From Kushneria marisflavi (GTDB lineage: Bacteria; Pseudomonadota; Gammaproteobacteria; Pseudomonadales; Halomonadaceae): DNA of 64,000 bases. Positions 38,657 to 46,558 of this stretch are shown here, one piece after another. A model generated the notes under the pieces. The model made no database searches and was not told where the DNA came from. It worked only from the letters and a program-made list of their open reading frames with translations. Position numbers and translations under genes: made by a program. Numbering within the stretch: the first letter of the stretch is position 1; each line of letters opens with the position of its first letter. Location: positions 434,001 through 498,000 of the forward strand of contig NZ_CP021358.1 in assembly GCF_002157205.1 (NCBI RefSeq). Direction: 5' to 3'.

Positions 38657-39634
38657 ATGCGTTTTGAATTGCCAGGCAAAATGGGGCTGGGCACGGCTCC
38701 TCTGGGCAACATGTTTGAGGAAGTACCGGACGCTCGCGCCATCGAGACGCTGCGCACGGCCTGGGATGCCGGTATTCGCTATTTCGACACGGCACCGCAG
38801 TACGGTGCGGGGCTGTCGGAAATGCGTCTGGGAGAAGCGCTGGCCGACGAACCCCGGGGCACGTATGTAGTGTCTACCAAGGTGGGGCGGCTGATTCTTG
38901 ACGAGCAGGAATCAAAGCAGGGCATTTTTGCCCACGGTCGTACCAATCGGGTGGTGTACGACTACTCAGAGTCCGCGACCCTGCGCTCCATCGAGGAGAG
39001 TCTCGAACGCCTGAATATGGATCGCATTGATATCGCCTGGATCCATGACTGCGCCGCCGATGCTCACGGCGAACACTGGGAAGAGGTGCATGATCAGGCC
39101 ATGAACGGGGCGGCACGCGCGCTGACCCGGCTACGCGAGGAAGGCGTGATTCGTGCTTGGGGGCTGGGCGTCAACCGAGTGGAAGCCTGTACGCGCGCGC
39201 TTGAAAAATCCGACCCTGACGGCTTCCTGCTTGCCGGTCGCTATTCGCTGCTCGACCACGAAGGCGCGCTGGAAACCCTGCTGCCGGAATGCGATCGCCG
39301 TGGTGCGCGTCTGGTCATCGGCGGCGCCTACAACTCCGGCATTCTGGCCGGCGGTGATCACTATGATTACAGACAGGCTTCCAGCGAGGTGCGGGAGCGC
39401 ACTCGACGACTGCGAGATGTCTGTGACCGTTTCGGGGTCGATGTTCGCGCCGTTGCACTGCAGTTCAGTGCTGCCCCGCGTGTCGTGGCGTCCGTGATTC
39501 CGGGGACCACACGACCGGAGCGCATTGCCGAGAATCAGGCGCTGATGACCACGGATATCCCCAGCGCCCTGTGGCAAACGCTCTGGAGTGAAGGTCTGGT
39601 ATCAATGGATGCGCCCATTCCCGGCGCTGCCTGA
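38657..39634 (+). CDS. aldo/keto reductase
   Basis: A 325-residue TIM-barrel oxidoreductase. MGLGTAPLGNMFEEVPD opens the barrel. FDTAPQYGAGLSEMRLGEAL has the catalytic Asp and Tyr, YVVSTKVGRLI the Lys, and IDIAWIHDCAADAHG the His region. GALETLLPECDRRGARLVIGGAYNSGIL and SVIPGTTRPERIAENQ (NADP-binding) follow. The subgroup resembles D-threo-aldose/L-fucose dehydrogenases and pyridoxal 4-dehydrogenase, so oxidation of a free sugar or pyridoxal is a guess. The ATG at 38657 follows AAGGAGG; the frame is open to 38561 without similarity. A strong terminator follows. Confidence 0.9.
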   Translation: MRFELPGKMGLGTAPLGNMFEEVPDARAIETLRTAWDAGIRYFDTAPQYGAGLSEMRLGEALADEPRGTYVVSTKVGRLILDEQESKQGIFAHGRTNRVVYDYSESATLRSIEESLERLNMDRIDIAWIHDCAADAHGEHWEEVHDQAMNGAARALTRLREEGVIRAWGLGVNRVEACTRALEKSDPDGFLLAGRYSLLDHEGALETLLPECDRRGARLVIGGAYNSGILAGGDHYDYRQASSEVRERTRRLRDVCDRFGVDVRAVALQFSAAPRVVASVIPGTTRPERIAENQALMTTDIPSALWQTLWSEGLVSMDAPIPGAA

Positions 39635-39650
39635 CTTCCGTTGCATGGCA

Positions 39651-39681
39651 GGCCCTGACGCCGTTGCGTCAGGGCCTTTTT
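39651..39681 (+). terminator. terminator after the aldo/keto reductase gene
   Basis: Perfect 11-bp stem GGCCCTGACGC / GCGTCAGGGCC with a CGTT loop and TTTTT. It lies between convergent genes, 16 bases before the end of the minus-strand AstE-like gene. Confidence 0.92.
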
Positions 39682-39696
39682 CCTGTCCTGCGTTAG

Positions 39697-40716
39697 CTAC
39701 TCAACGCGCGCCTGCCACGCCTCCACGGCATGCTCGGCGTCTTCCAGTTCATGAAAACGGGCGATGTGAAAGACCGCCTCCCCCTCATTGACCAGTGGCA
39801 GGTTGCTCATGCCAATCACAATGCCGTCGCTGGACGACAGCACATCCCCTTCTTCGTTGCCAAAGGGCCCTGCCACAATGCCCAGCCGCTCACCCTTGAC
39901 CACACGCGCTCCCAGCCGAACGCGTGGACGCAATACGCCGTCGATGGGCGCACGGGCCCAGCTCGAACTGCGCGCCACTTCGGACGCCGGTATCTTGCTG
40001 CCACGCCCCACCGGCAGCATGTCCAGCAAGCGCATGACCCGCAGCACACCACGCACGCCGGCACTGATCGCCCAGTCATCAAAGCGCAGCGCCTCTCCGG
40101 CCTCATAGGTCAACACCGGGATACCACGGCGCTCGGCGTATTCACGCAGACTGCCACCACGCAGCTCGGCATTGAGAATGACCGGCGCGCCGAAGGCATC
40201 GGCCATCGCCCGGGTCTGTTCGTTGCGCTCAAGCTGAGCACGAATCTGAGGCAGATTGGTCCGATGAATGGCGCCGGTATGCAGATCCAGAATGTGTGTG
40301 GCCAGATCCACCACCTGCTCGCGAAAAAGCGCCGCGATGCGCGAGCCCAGAGAGCCCGATTCGCTGCCCGGAAAGCAGCGATTCAGATCCCGGCGATCCG
40401 GCAGATAGCGACTGTGCTGTACGAAGCCGAACACATTGACGATCGGGACGGCAATCAGCGTCCCGCGCAGTCGTGTAAGAGAGCGCGTCTTGAGCACTCG
40501 ACGGACGATCTCCACTCCGTTGATTTCGTCGCCATGAATGGCACCGCACACCAGCATGACCGGGCCATCCCGACGGCCATGAACCACCTCGACCGGGATA
40601 TTGAGCGGGGTGTGGGTATAAAGACGGGCAACCGGCACATCGATCTGGCGACGCTGACCGGGAAGCACTTTCTCCCCCGCCAGTAAAAAGGCATCACGGG
40701 CCATACGAATACTCAT
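39697..40716 (-). CDS. succinylglutamate desuccinylase/aspartoacylase family protein
   Basis: A 339-residue zinc-dependent deacylase of the M14-related AstE/AspA group. LVCGAIHGDEINGVEIVRRVL carries the H-x2-E zinc ligands, DRRDLNRCFPGS the substrate-binding residues, and LDLHTGAIHRTNLPQIRA the third His. LTYEAGEALRF and a C-terminal beta domain (RLGARVVKGERLGIVAGPFG) follow. No arginine succinyltransferase (ast) genes are near, so the acyl substrate is unknown. The start is the ATG at 40716; a TTG one codon upstream is possible. It lies 69 bases after the CDP-alcohol phosphatidyltransferase gene on the same strand, so the two may be cotranscribed. Confidence 0.88.
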   Translation of the reverse strand: MSIRMARDAFLLAGEKVLPGQRRQIDVPVARLYTHTPLNIPVEVVHGRRDGPVMLVCGAIHGDEINGVEIVRRVLKTRSLTRLRGTLIAVPIVNVFGFVQHSRYLPDRRDLNRCFPGSESGSLGSRIAALFREQVVDLATHILDLHTGAIHRTNLPQIRAQLERNEQTRAMADAFGAPVILNAELRGGSLREYAERRGIPVLTYEAGEALRFDDWAISAGVRGVLRVMRLLDMLPVGRGSKIPASEVARSSSWARAPIDGVLRPRVRLGARVVKGERLGIVAGPFGNEEGDVLSSSDGIVIGMSNLPLVNEGEAVFHIARFHELEDAEHAVEAWQARVE

Positions 40717-40785
40717 CAAGGCGTGTCAAAAAAGTCGTGGCGAACCGGATTTTTATCGGCGGCGAGCGTTGAAAATACAGTCCGC

Positions 40786-41523
40786 TCAAACGGCAGCCCG
40801 CCGGTAAAGATACACGGTGTCCATGGCAAAGGAGATCATCAGGAGCAGCAGCGACAGTGCCAGTGCCAGATTCGACCAGGGCGTTGTCACCCAGGGCAGC
40901 AGACACGTCATCAGAGTGCTGACCTGCCAGACACAGATCGTCTTGCGTCGATAGCTGACCGGCAACTCTTCGTCGAGCCAGTGCCAGACCCGGGCGGCCG
41001 CCACAAAAGCGTAGCGCATGGCACCGATGGCCATGATCCAGGCCCCTGCCTTGCCCTGGATGACCAGCATCAAACACAGCATGAGAATGAAAAAGGCATC
41101 CAGCTCCATATCCAGCCGCGCGCCAAATCGGCTTTCGGTATGAGAGCGGCGTGCCACCCAGCCATCAACGCCATCAAGCGCCAGCGCGGTCAGGGCGGTG
41201 GCAAACACCATCAGGTGATGTTCGTTGATAAACGCCGGCAACGGTAGCATGGCCGTAAGCAGGACGATCAGTATCGCTCGCATCAGGGTGACGCGATTGG
41301 CCCACCCAAAGCGTTGCTGCCCCTCCGGCCAGCCGTGCACGATAATCCCTGACAGCGCCAGATACACGCCGCCTGCGACCGGATACAGCAGTGTCGGCGC
41401 CCCGCAGACAAGATGCAGCAACGCCACCAGCAACATCAGGCCGATGCCACCGGCCAGAAGCTCCATGAGCACGCTGGATGCAGGCCACATGGGCTGGCGT
41501 ACAACGATGCGTTGTTCACTCAT
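40786..41523 (-). CDS. CDP-alcohol phosphatidyltransferase family membrane protein
   Basis: A 245-residue integral membrane enzyme with about six hydrophobic segments. The family signature D-x2-DG-x2-AR-x8-9-G-x3-D-x3-D is complete: LDGVDGWVARRSHTESRFG continues with ARLDMELD. Such enzymes join a CDP-activated lipid or polyol to an alcohol acceptor, forming a phosphodiester. It is longer than PgsA/PssA, with extra N-terminal membrane segments (ELLAGGIGLMLLVALLHLVCG). The ATG at 41523 follows AGGAGG. It is divergent from the five-gene operon at 41818, with 294 bases between. I infer that it belongs to the same pathway, possibly adding a lipid or phosphate head group. Confidence 0.9.
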   Translation of the reverse strand: MSEQRIVVRQPMWPASSVLMELLAGGIGLMLLVALLHLVCGAPTLLYPVAGGVYLALSGIIVHGWPEGQQRFGWANRVTLMRAILIVLLTAMLPLPAFINEHHLMVFATALTALALDGVDGWVARRSHTESRFGARLDMELDAFFILMLCLMLVIQGKAGAWIMAIGAMRYAFVAAARVWHWLDEELPVSYRRKTICVWQVSTLMTCLLPWVTTPWSNLALALSLLLLMISFAMDTVYLYRRAAV

Positions 41524-41817
41524 GTCCGAGCCCTCCTTCCCGGTCGGCAGATACTCCTGATCGATCACGATTCATGCGACCCCGAGAAAAGCATTAAAAC
41601 TTCATCAGAAGGTCATCATACAGCAGTAAAACTGCGCACCGATATGATAAACCGTGTTATCAGAATAGCGTCTGATCACCATTTGTAACGTGGAAGGTTC
41701 GACAAAAGCCTGTGGGCTTAAGCTTTACATGACACGGCGAATCCATGGACAGTGTCTATACTGTCCGGCGCACTTGTGACAGCACGCCGCCCCTTTTCAT
41801 AACGTACAAGGTCATGA

Positions 41818-42798
41818 ATGAGCTCGGAAAATACCACCCGCGCCTTCTGGGTTGACGCCCCCGGCCAGGGATCGATACGAACCCAGCCTCTGGCAGCGCC
41901 CGGACCGGAAGAGGTTCAGGTGCGCACCTGCTATAGCGCCATTAGCCGCGGCACCGAGACACTGGTCTTTCACGGCCGGGTCCCGGAGAGTGAATACGCG
42001 CGCATGCGCGCGCCTTTCCAGCAGGGAGACTTTCCGGCACCGGTCAAATACGGCTACTCGAATGTGGGTGTGGTTGAGCAAGGGCCCGAGACGCTCGTAG
42101 GGCGCCACGTGTTTTGCCTGCATCCTCATCAGGAGCGTTACGTTGTCCCGGCATTCATGGCCCTGGCGCTGCCCGAGACACTGCCGCCCGAGCGTGCCGT
42201 ACTGGCCGCCAACATGGAAACCGCGCTTAACGGCCTCTGGGACGCCGCACCCCGCATCGGTGATCGTATTGCCGTCATTGGTGCCGGCGTTGTGGGCACG
42301 CTCATCGCCTGGCTTTGTCGCAACATTCCGGGCACCCGGGTCGAATTAATTGATATCGACAGTTCCCGTGAATCACTGGCCCGGGCTCTGGATATCGATT
42401 TTTCAACGCCTGCCAGCGCCCGCGGCGAATGCGATCTGGTCATTCATGCCAGCGGCAGCCCGGCCGGACTGCAACAGGCCCTGTCGCTTGCCGGGCAGGA
42501 AGCCTGCATTATCGAGATGAGCTGGTTTGGCGCACAAACGGTCAGCCTGCCGCTGGGCGAGGCGTTCCACTCGCGGCGACTGACGCTGCGAGCCAGTCAG
42601 GTCGGTACCGTGTCACCGGCCCGGGCAGCGCGACGCACCCATGGTGAGCGTATGATGCAGGCGCTATCGCTGCTGGAAGATGATCGACTCGACGCGCTCA
42701 TTGATGCCGAAAGCGCCTTTGAAGACCTGCCCGAGACCATGGCGCGGATCACCACGCAGGCCGGCGCCCTGTGTCACCGCATTCGCTACCGTTTTTGA
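41818..42798 (+). CDS. medium-chain (BchC-like) dehydrogenase
   Basis: A 326-residue MDR-superfamily dehydrogenase. The N-terminal GroES-like domain has [26 protein letters not shown] and [19 protein letters not shown]. Rossmann domain: [19 protein letters not shown] and [10 protein letters not shown], which suggests NAD preference, then [20 protein letters not shown]. The Cys/His catalytic zinc set of classical alcohol dehydrogenases is not obvious: the first position reads S-A-I-S-R-G-T-E, as in BchC-like proteins. It is the first gene of the operon, and the next gene starts 26 bases on. It probably oxidises a hydroxyl on the pathway intermediate. Confidence 0.85.
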   Translation: MSSENTTRAFWVDAPGQGSIRTQPLAAPGPEEVQVRTCYSAISRGTETLVFHGRVPESEYARMRAPFQQGDFPAPVKYGYSNVGVVEQGPETLVGRHVFCLHPHQERYVVPAFMALALPETLPPERAVLAANMETALNGLWDAAPRIGDRIAVIGAGVVGTLIAWLCRNIPGTRVELIDIDSSRESLARALDIDFSTPASARGECDLVIHASGSPAGLQQALSLAGQEACIIEMSWFGAQTVSLPLGEAFHSRRLTLRASQVGTVSPARAARRTHGERMMQALSLLEDDRLDALIDAESAFEDLPETMARITTQAGALCHRIRYRF

Positions 42799-42824
42799 TA
42801 TCGCCCCCTTTCTGGAGTATTGCC

Positions 42825-43223
42825 ATGTATAGCCTTACCGTTCGCGATCACGTCATGATCGCCCACAGCTTTAACGGCCAGATCTTTGGCCCGGCCCAGA
42901 AACTCCACGGCGCCACCTATATCGTGGATGTCACCTTCAAGCGACCGGATCTGGATCAGGATGATCTGATCGTGGACATCGGTCTGGCCAGTCAGACGCT
43001 ATCGGACGTTTTAAGCGATATCAACATGCAAAACCTCGACGAGATCGAGGAGTTCAAGGGGCGCAATACCACCACCGAATTCATGGCCCGGGTCATCTTT
43101 GATCGCATGGCCGCCTCGATCGAGGCCGACCAACTTGGTGAGACCGGCAAGGGGCTGACGGCGTTGAGCGTGACCCTGCATGAATCCCACATCGCCTGGG
43201 CCAGCTACGAAGGGTCGCTATGA
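42825..43223 (+). CDS. QueD/PTPS-fold protein with degenerate active site
   Basis: A 132-residue protein of the 6-pyruvoyl-tetrahydropterin synthase / 6-carboxytetrahydropterin synthase fold. Fold landmarks: MIAHSF (His14), KLHGATYIVDV (His28), LIVDIG, NTTTEFMARVIFDRM, and SVTLHES with the pterin-anchoring Glu120. Compared with canonical QueD, the second His of LHGH is Ala30, the catalytic Cys before LHG is replaced (GPAQKLHG), and the D-H catalytic dyad region reads INMQNLDEI. Two of three zinc ligands remain and the nucleophile is missing, so the standard reaction is unlikely. GGAG precedes the ATG at 42825. The stop overlaps the glycosyltransferase start by four bases. Confidence 0.85.
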   Translation: MYSLTVRDHVMIAHSFNGQIFGPAQKLHGATYIVDVTFKRPDLDQDDLIVDIGLASQTLSDVLSDINMQNLDEIEEFKGRNTTTEFMARVIFDRMAASIEADQLGETGKGLTALSVTLHESHIAWASYEGSL

Positions 43224-44311
43224 CAGCCACATCTTCCGTTCGTCGTCTGCCCCTGATCGTTGCCGGTCGACCGGATCAGCTCACCGGCGGCTATATCTAC
43301 GACAGACGCATTGTCGAGGCGTTGCGCGAGTCAGACATTGCCGTCGAGGTCATCGGTCTGGATGGGCGCTTCCCATGGCCGGATGATATTGCCCGCGAAT
43401 CGCTTCAGCGCGCACTGGGCGGCTGTACCGATCGCAGCCTGGTAGTGGTCGATGGTCTGGCCGCCAGCGCCATGCCCGAAATATTGGCGGTGCACGCCCG
43501 CCGCCTGACGCTGGTGGCGCTCATTCATCATCCGCTGGGCGATGAAACCGGCCTGAGTGATCATCAGCGCGAGACACTGTTGGCACTGGAGTGTCAGGCG
43601 CTCCAGTCGGCTACCGGCATTATCGTCACCAGCACCTTTACCCGGCGGCGCCTGATCGAGCTGGGGGTCGAGGAAGCCCGCATCAGCGTCATCGAGCCCG
43701 GCATCACGCCGGTACCGGTAGCCGCGGCAGATAACAACACACCACGGCTGCTCTGTATCGCCACCCTGATTCCGCGCAAGGGCCAGCACCTGCTGCTTGA
43801 GGCCCTGGCCGATCTCAAGACACACGACTGGCACTGTGATTTGATCGGCGATAAGACTCGCGACGAACGCTATACCGAGCGGCTTCGTGAGCTGATCACC
43901 GAGCATCAGCTTGAACAGCGCGTCACGTTACACGGCGCCCTGCCCCCCGAAACGCTGGAAGCGCACTGGCAGCAAAGCGATCTGTTTGTCTTGCCCTCCT
44001 TCTACGAAGGTTACGGCATGGTCATTACCGAGGCGCTGGCCCATGGCCTGCCGGTCATCACGACCACCGGCGGTGCGCTGGCAGACACGCTACCCGCCAG
44101 TGCCGGCATTCATGTGCCGCCTGACGATGCCCCTGCCCTGCGCGATGCCCTGCGATCGCTCCTGTTTGACAATAACGGTACCCGCAGCGCGCAGTACCGG
44201 TCCCTGCGCCAGGGCGCCCTCGAGGCGCGCCAGACGCTTAATGACTGGCCGGGCGCTGCCGAGCAGTTTCTGGGCTGCCTGAATCGATTGCATGCCACCC
44301 CGGCCTCTTGA
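43220..44311 (+). CDS. GT4-family glycosyltransferase
   Basis: A 363-residue GT-B glycosyltransferase. The N-terminal acceptor domain starts LPLIVAGRPDQLTGGYIYDRRIVEAL, and VALIHHPLGDE follows. The donor domain has LLCIATLIPRKGQHLLLEAL, DLFVLPSFYEGYGMVITEALAHGLPVI (E-x7-E) and ITTTGGALADTL. It has no membrane segment and is likely a peripheral cytoplasmic enzyme. ATGA overlap with the QueD-like gene implies coupled translation, so it probably glycosylates the product of that step or a lipid carrier. It is not closely similar to the GT4 at 4901, which belongs to a different subgroup. Confidence 0.9.
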   Translation: MTATSSVRRLPLIVAGRPDQLTGGYIYDRRIVEALRESDIAVEVIGLDGRFPWPDDIARESLQRALGGCTDRSLVVVDGLAASAMPEILAVHARRLTLVALIHHPLGDETGLSDHQRETLLALECQALQSATGIIVTSTFTRRRLIELGVEEARISVIEPGITPVPVAAADNNTPRLLCIATLIPRKGQHLLLEALADLKTHDWHCDLIGDKTRDERYTERLRELITEHQLEQRVTLHGALPPETLEAHWQQSDLFVLPSFYEGYGMVITEALAHGLPVITTTGGALADTLPASAGIHVPPDDAPALRDALRSLLFDNNGTRSAQYRSLRQGALEARQTLNDWPGAAEQFLGCLNRLHATPAS

Positions 44312-44326
44312 GCGGAGTCACTGCCG

Positions 44327-45244
44327 ATGACCCAACCACCGCCTGATAACGGCATGGCTGCCCACAGCGATTTCAGTTCGTCATGGCTCGCTCTGCGTGA
44401 GCCAGCCGATCATCGTGCTCGTGATACTCAGTCGCTGAAAGAGACCTGTCGTCACTGGCTGGCGTCGCAACCGCTGCGGAAGACGTTAAGGCTTATGGAT
44501 CTGGGCTGCGGCAGTGGCAACAACCTGCGCTATCTCGCGCCTCGGCTCCCGCCACATCAGCACTGGGTCATGATGGATCAGGACGCAACCCTGCTGGCCC
44601 ATGCCAAAAATGATGGCCATCGATGCCATCAACATATTGACGAGCTGCAGTGTCTTCAGCGCGATCTCTCTGATCTGGAGCGGGCACTGACCAACGACAT
44701 GCTGGCAGACACCACGATTGTCACCGCCTCTGCCCTGCTTGACCTGGTCTCCGAGCCCTGGCTTGAAACCCTGATCCATCGATGCGCGTCACATCAATGT
44801 GCCATCTGGCTGGCCATGAGCATCAACGGCGAAAACGCCTTGATCGATCATGATCAGCATGAGAGCGACAGCGGACTGGAAGCGATGGATCAGCAGGTCC
44901 AGCGGTTGATCTGCCTTCACCAGCAGCGTGACAAGGGATTCAACGGTGCGCTGGGCACCCAGGCGCCCGAGGTGGCCCGATCGCTTTTGGAGAAAGCCGG
45001 CTATCAGGTCACCATAGCGCAGGCGCCCTGGCAGCTGGACTGTCGCGACCCCGATCAGGCGCGCCTGGCGCAGGCGCTCGTGCAGGGCTGGCTGGAAGCC
45101 GCGCTGGAGCAGGCCCCTGACCAGCGTGAGGTCCTGATGGACTGGCACCAACACCGCCAACAGCATATTGCGCAGGGTCGTATCGAGATCACGGTCGGAC
45201 ATACTGATCTGTTCGCTGTCGCCGGCGCCCTCGAGGCACCATGA
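44327..45244 (+). CDS. class I SAM-dependent methyltransferase
   Basis: A 305-residue soluble protein. Motif I for S-adenosylmethionine is LRLMDLGCGSGNNLRYLAPRLP (about 46-67) and the post-I acidic motif is WVMMDQDATLLAHA. TIVTASALLDLVSEPWLETL is the motif IV/V region, and a C-terminal cap of about 100 residues ends IEITVGHTDLFAVAGA. The methyl acceptor is unknown. It starts 16 bases after the glycosyltransferase stop, and its own stop overlaps the next gene by four bases. It therefore belongs to the same translational unit and is expected to methylate the same glycosylated intermediate. Confidence 0.88.
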   Translation: MTQPPPDNGMAAHSDFSSSWLALREPADHRARDTQSLKETCRHWLASQPLRKTLRLMDLGCGSGNNLRYLAPRLPPHQHWVMMDQDATLLAHAKNDGHRCHQHIDELQCLQRDLSDLERALTNDMLADTTIVTASALLDLVSEPWLETLIHRCASHQCAIWLAMSINGENALIDHDQHESDSGLEAMDQQVQRLICLHQQRDKGFNGALGTQAPEVARSLLEKAGYQVTIAQAPWQLDCRDPDQARLAQALVQGWLEAALEQAPDQREVLMDWHQHRQQHIAQGRIEITVGHTDLFAVAGALEAP

Positions 45245-46245
45245 CGGTACAACAGCCTCGGCAAGTGTCGCCCGGCAGGCAGGGTTTCCGACGTCTACTG
45301 ACCTCTCCAGTACTGCGCTGGACGCTTACCCTGTGCATTCTGGGAAGTGTTGTCTGGCTGGTGGATGTTAATGCCCTGCGAACACGACTGAGCGATCTTT
45401 CGCTGGGATGGCTGAGCCTGGCGCTTTTGATCTCGGTGCCGCAGATCATGCTATCGGCCTGGCGATGGCGTCTGACGGCCTCACACATGGGAATGTCCCT
45501 GTCACTGCCCACCGCCATCAGTGAGTACTACCTCTCGACCTTTCTCAATCAGATTCTGCCGGGGGGCATGACAGGGGATCTGGGGCGCGCCTGGCGTCAT
45601 GGTATTCGGGATGTATCCTATGGTGCCGCGCTGCGAGCGGTCATTATCGAACGCGCATCGGGGCAGGCAGCCCTGCTACTGGTCGCCGTCACCACACTGC
45701 TGGCCTTTACGCCGCTGCGTCATGGACTGGTCGAGCGATTCAGCCAGGCCAACCTGATGCTGGATACCCATACCGATGTGCCTTATGCCCTGTTTTACAT
45801 CACGCTGGCGGTGTTGCTGCTGGCAGGGTTATGGGTCTGTCGTCACCCGCCAAAATGGCTGGGTGCGTTGCGGCGGGATCTACGACGCGGGCTTTGGAAT
45901 CGACATCTATGGCTGCGCCAGCTGCTCGGCTCGCTGGCCATTGTCCTGAGCTACATGCTGGTGTTTGTCTGCTGTGCCAGAGCACTGGGAGAGCCGTTGT
46001 CGACGACCACGCTGCTGGCGCTGACACCGCCGGTGCTTATGGCGATGGCCATCCCATTGTCGGTAGCCGGGTGGGGAATCAGGGAGAGTGCGGCAGCGCT
46101 GATCTGGATGCTGGCCGGGTTTTCTGCCCAGCAGGGGGTGGCCATCTCGGTCACCTATGGCGCTGTGATACTGCTGTCGAGTCTGCCGGGTGCCGTAGTA
46201 CTTCTCATGGGACGCCATACACGCCCTCGACAAATCCCGGGTTAG
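45241..46245 (+). CDS. YbhN/LPG-synthase transmembrane-domain family protein
   Basis: A 334-residue inner-membrane protein with about eight hydrophobic segments. It has YYLSTFLNQILPGGMTGDLGRAWRH and PLSVAGWGIRESAAALIWMLAG, the paired conserved motifs of the UPF0104/YbhN group shared with the MprF flippase domain. There is no aminoacyltransferase domain. It closes the operon (ATGA overlap with the methyltransferase gene), as a similar protein closes the unrelated 4901-7892 operon. I infer export or flipping of a membrane-bound glycoconjugate made by the preceding genes. Transcription converges with the small protein gene at 46248, two bases away. Confidence 0.87.
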   Translation: MTVQQPRQVSPGRQGFRRLLTSPVLRWTLTLCILGSVVWLVDVNALRTRLSDLSLGWLSLALLISVPQIMLSAWRWRLTASHMGMSLSLPTAISEYYLSTFLNQILPGGMTGDLGRAWRHGIRDVSYGAALRAVIIERASGQAALLLVAVTTLLAFTPLRHGLVERFSQANLMLDTHTDVPYALFYITLAVLLLAGLWVCRHPPKWLGALRRDLRRGLWNRHLWLRQLLGSLAIVLSYMLVFVCCARALGEPLSTTTLLALTPPVLMAMAIPLSVAGWGIRESAAALIWMLAGFSAQQGVAISVTYGAVILLSSLPGAVVLLMGRHTRPRQIPG

Positions 46246-46247
46246 TT

Positions 46248-46481
46248 TCAGGGCAGCATGCTGACGATGCCGGTGTCCTGATCCTTGTTGTCACCGGTCT
46301 GGTTGTCGGCAACACTGGCGTCGACTTCATCTCCCGGGAGTTCGCCTGGAACAACGCCGTTGGCCGCATCCCTTTTGAGGTTCCACTGCCGCTCCTGACT
46401 TGCCTGGTCCATTGTCAACCAGATGCCGGAGGACACCAGCAACACACAAAACAGCAGCGATACCAACCCTTTTACGCTCAT
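46248..46481 (-). CDS. small single-pass membrane protein, unknown function
   Basis: A 77-residue protein with one N-terminal membrane helix (GLVSLLFCVLLVSSGIWLTM, residues 5-24). The rest is a polar, acidic tail (QERQWNLKRDAANGVVPGELPGDEVDASVADN) ending in IVSMLP, most likely facing the periplasm. GGAG lies seven bases before the ATG, which supports expression. It is 77 bases downstream of the RibD-reductase gene on the same strand and may be cotranscribed with it. I recognise no family. Confidence 0.6.
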   Translation of the reverse strand: MSVKGLVSLLFCVLLVSSGIWLTMDQASQERQWNLKRDAANGVVPGELPGDEVDASVADNQTGDNKDQDTGIVSMLP

Positions 46482-46558
46482 TCTCAGGCTCCGTTCAATA
46501 GCAGGGGACGCTGGTATTTTCCCAGAGATTTTGAGATTGAAGCCTTTAAAAAGAACGG

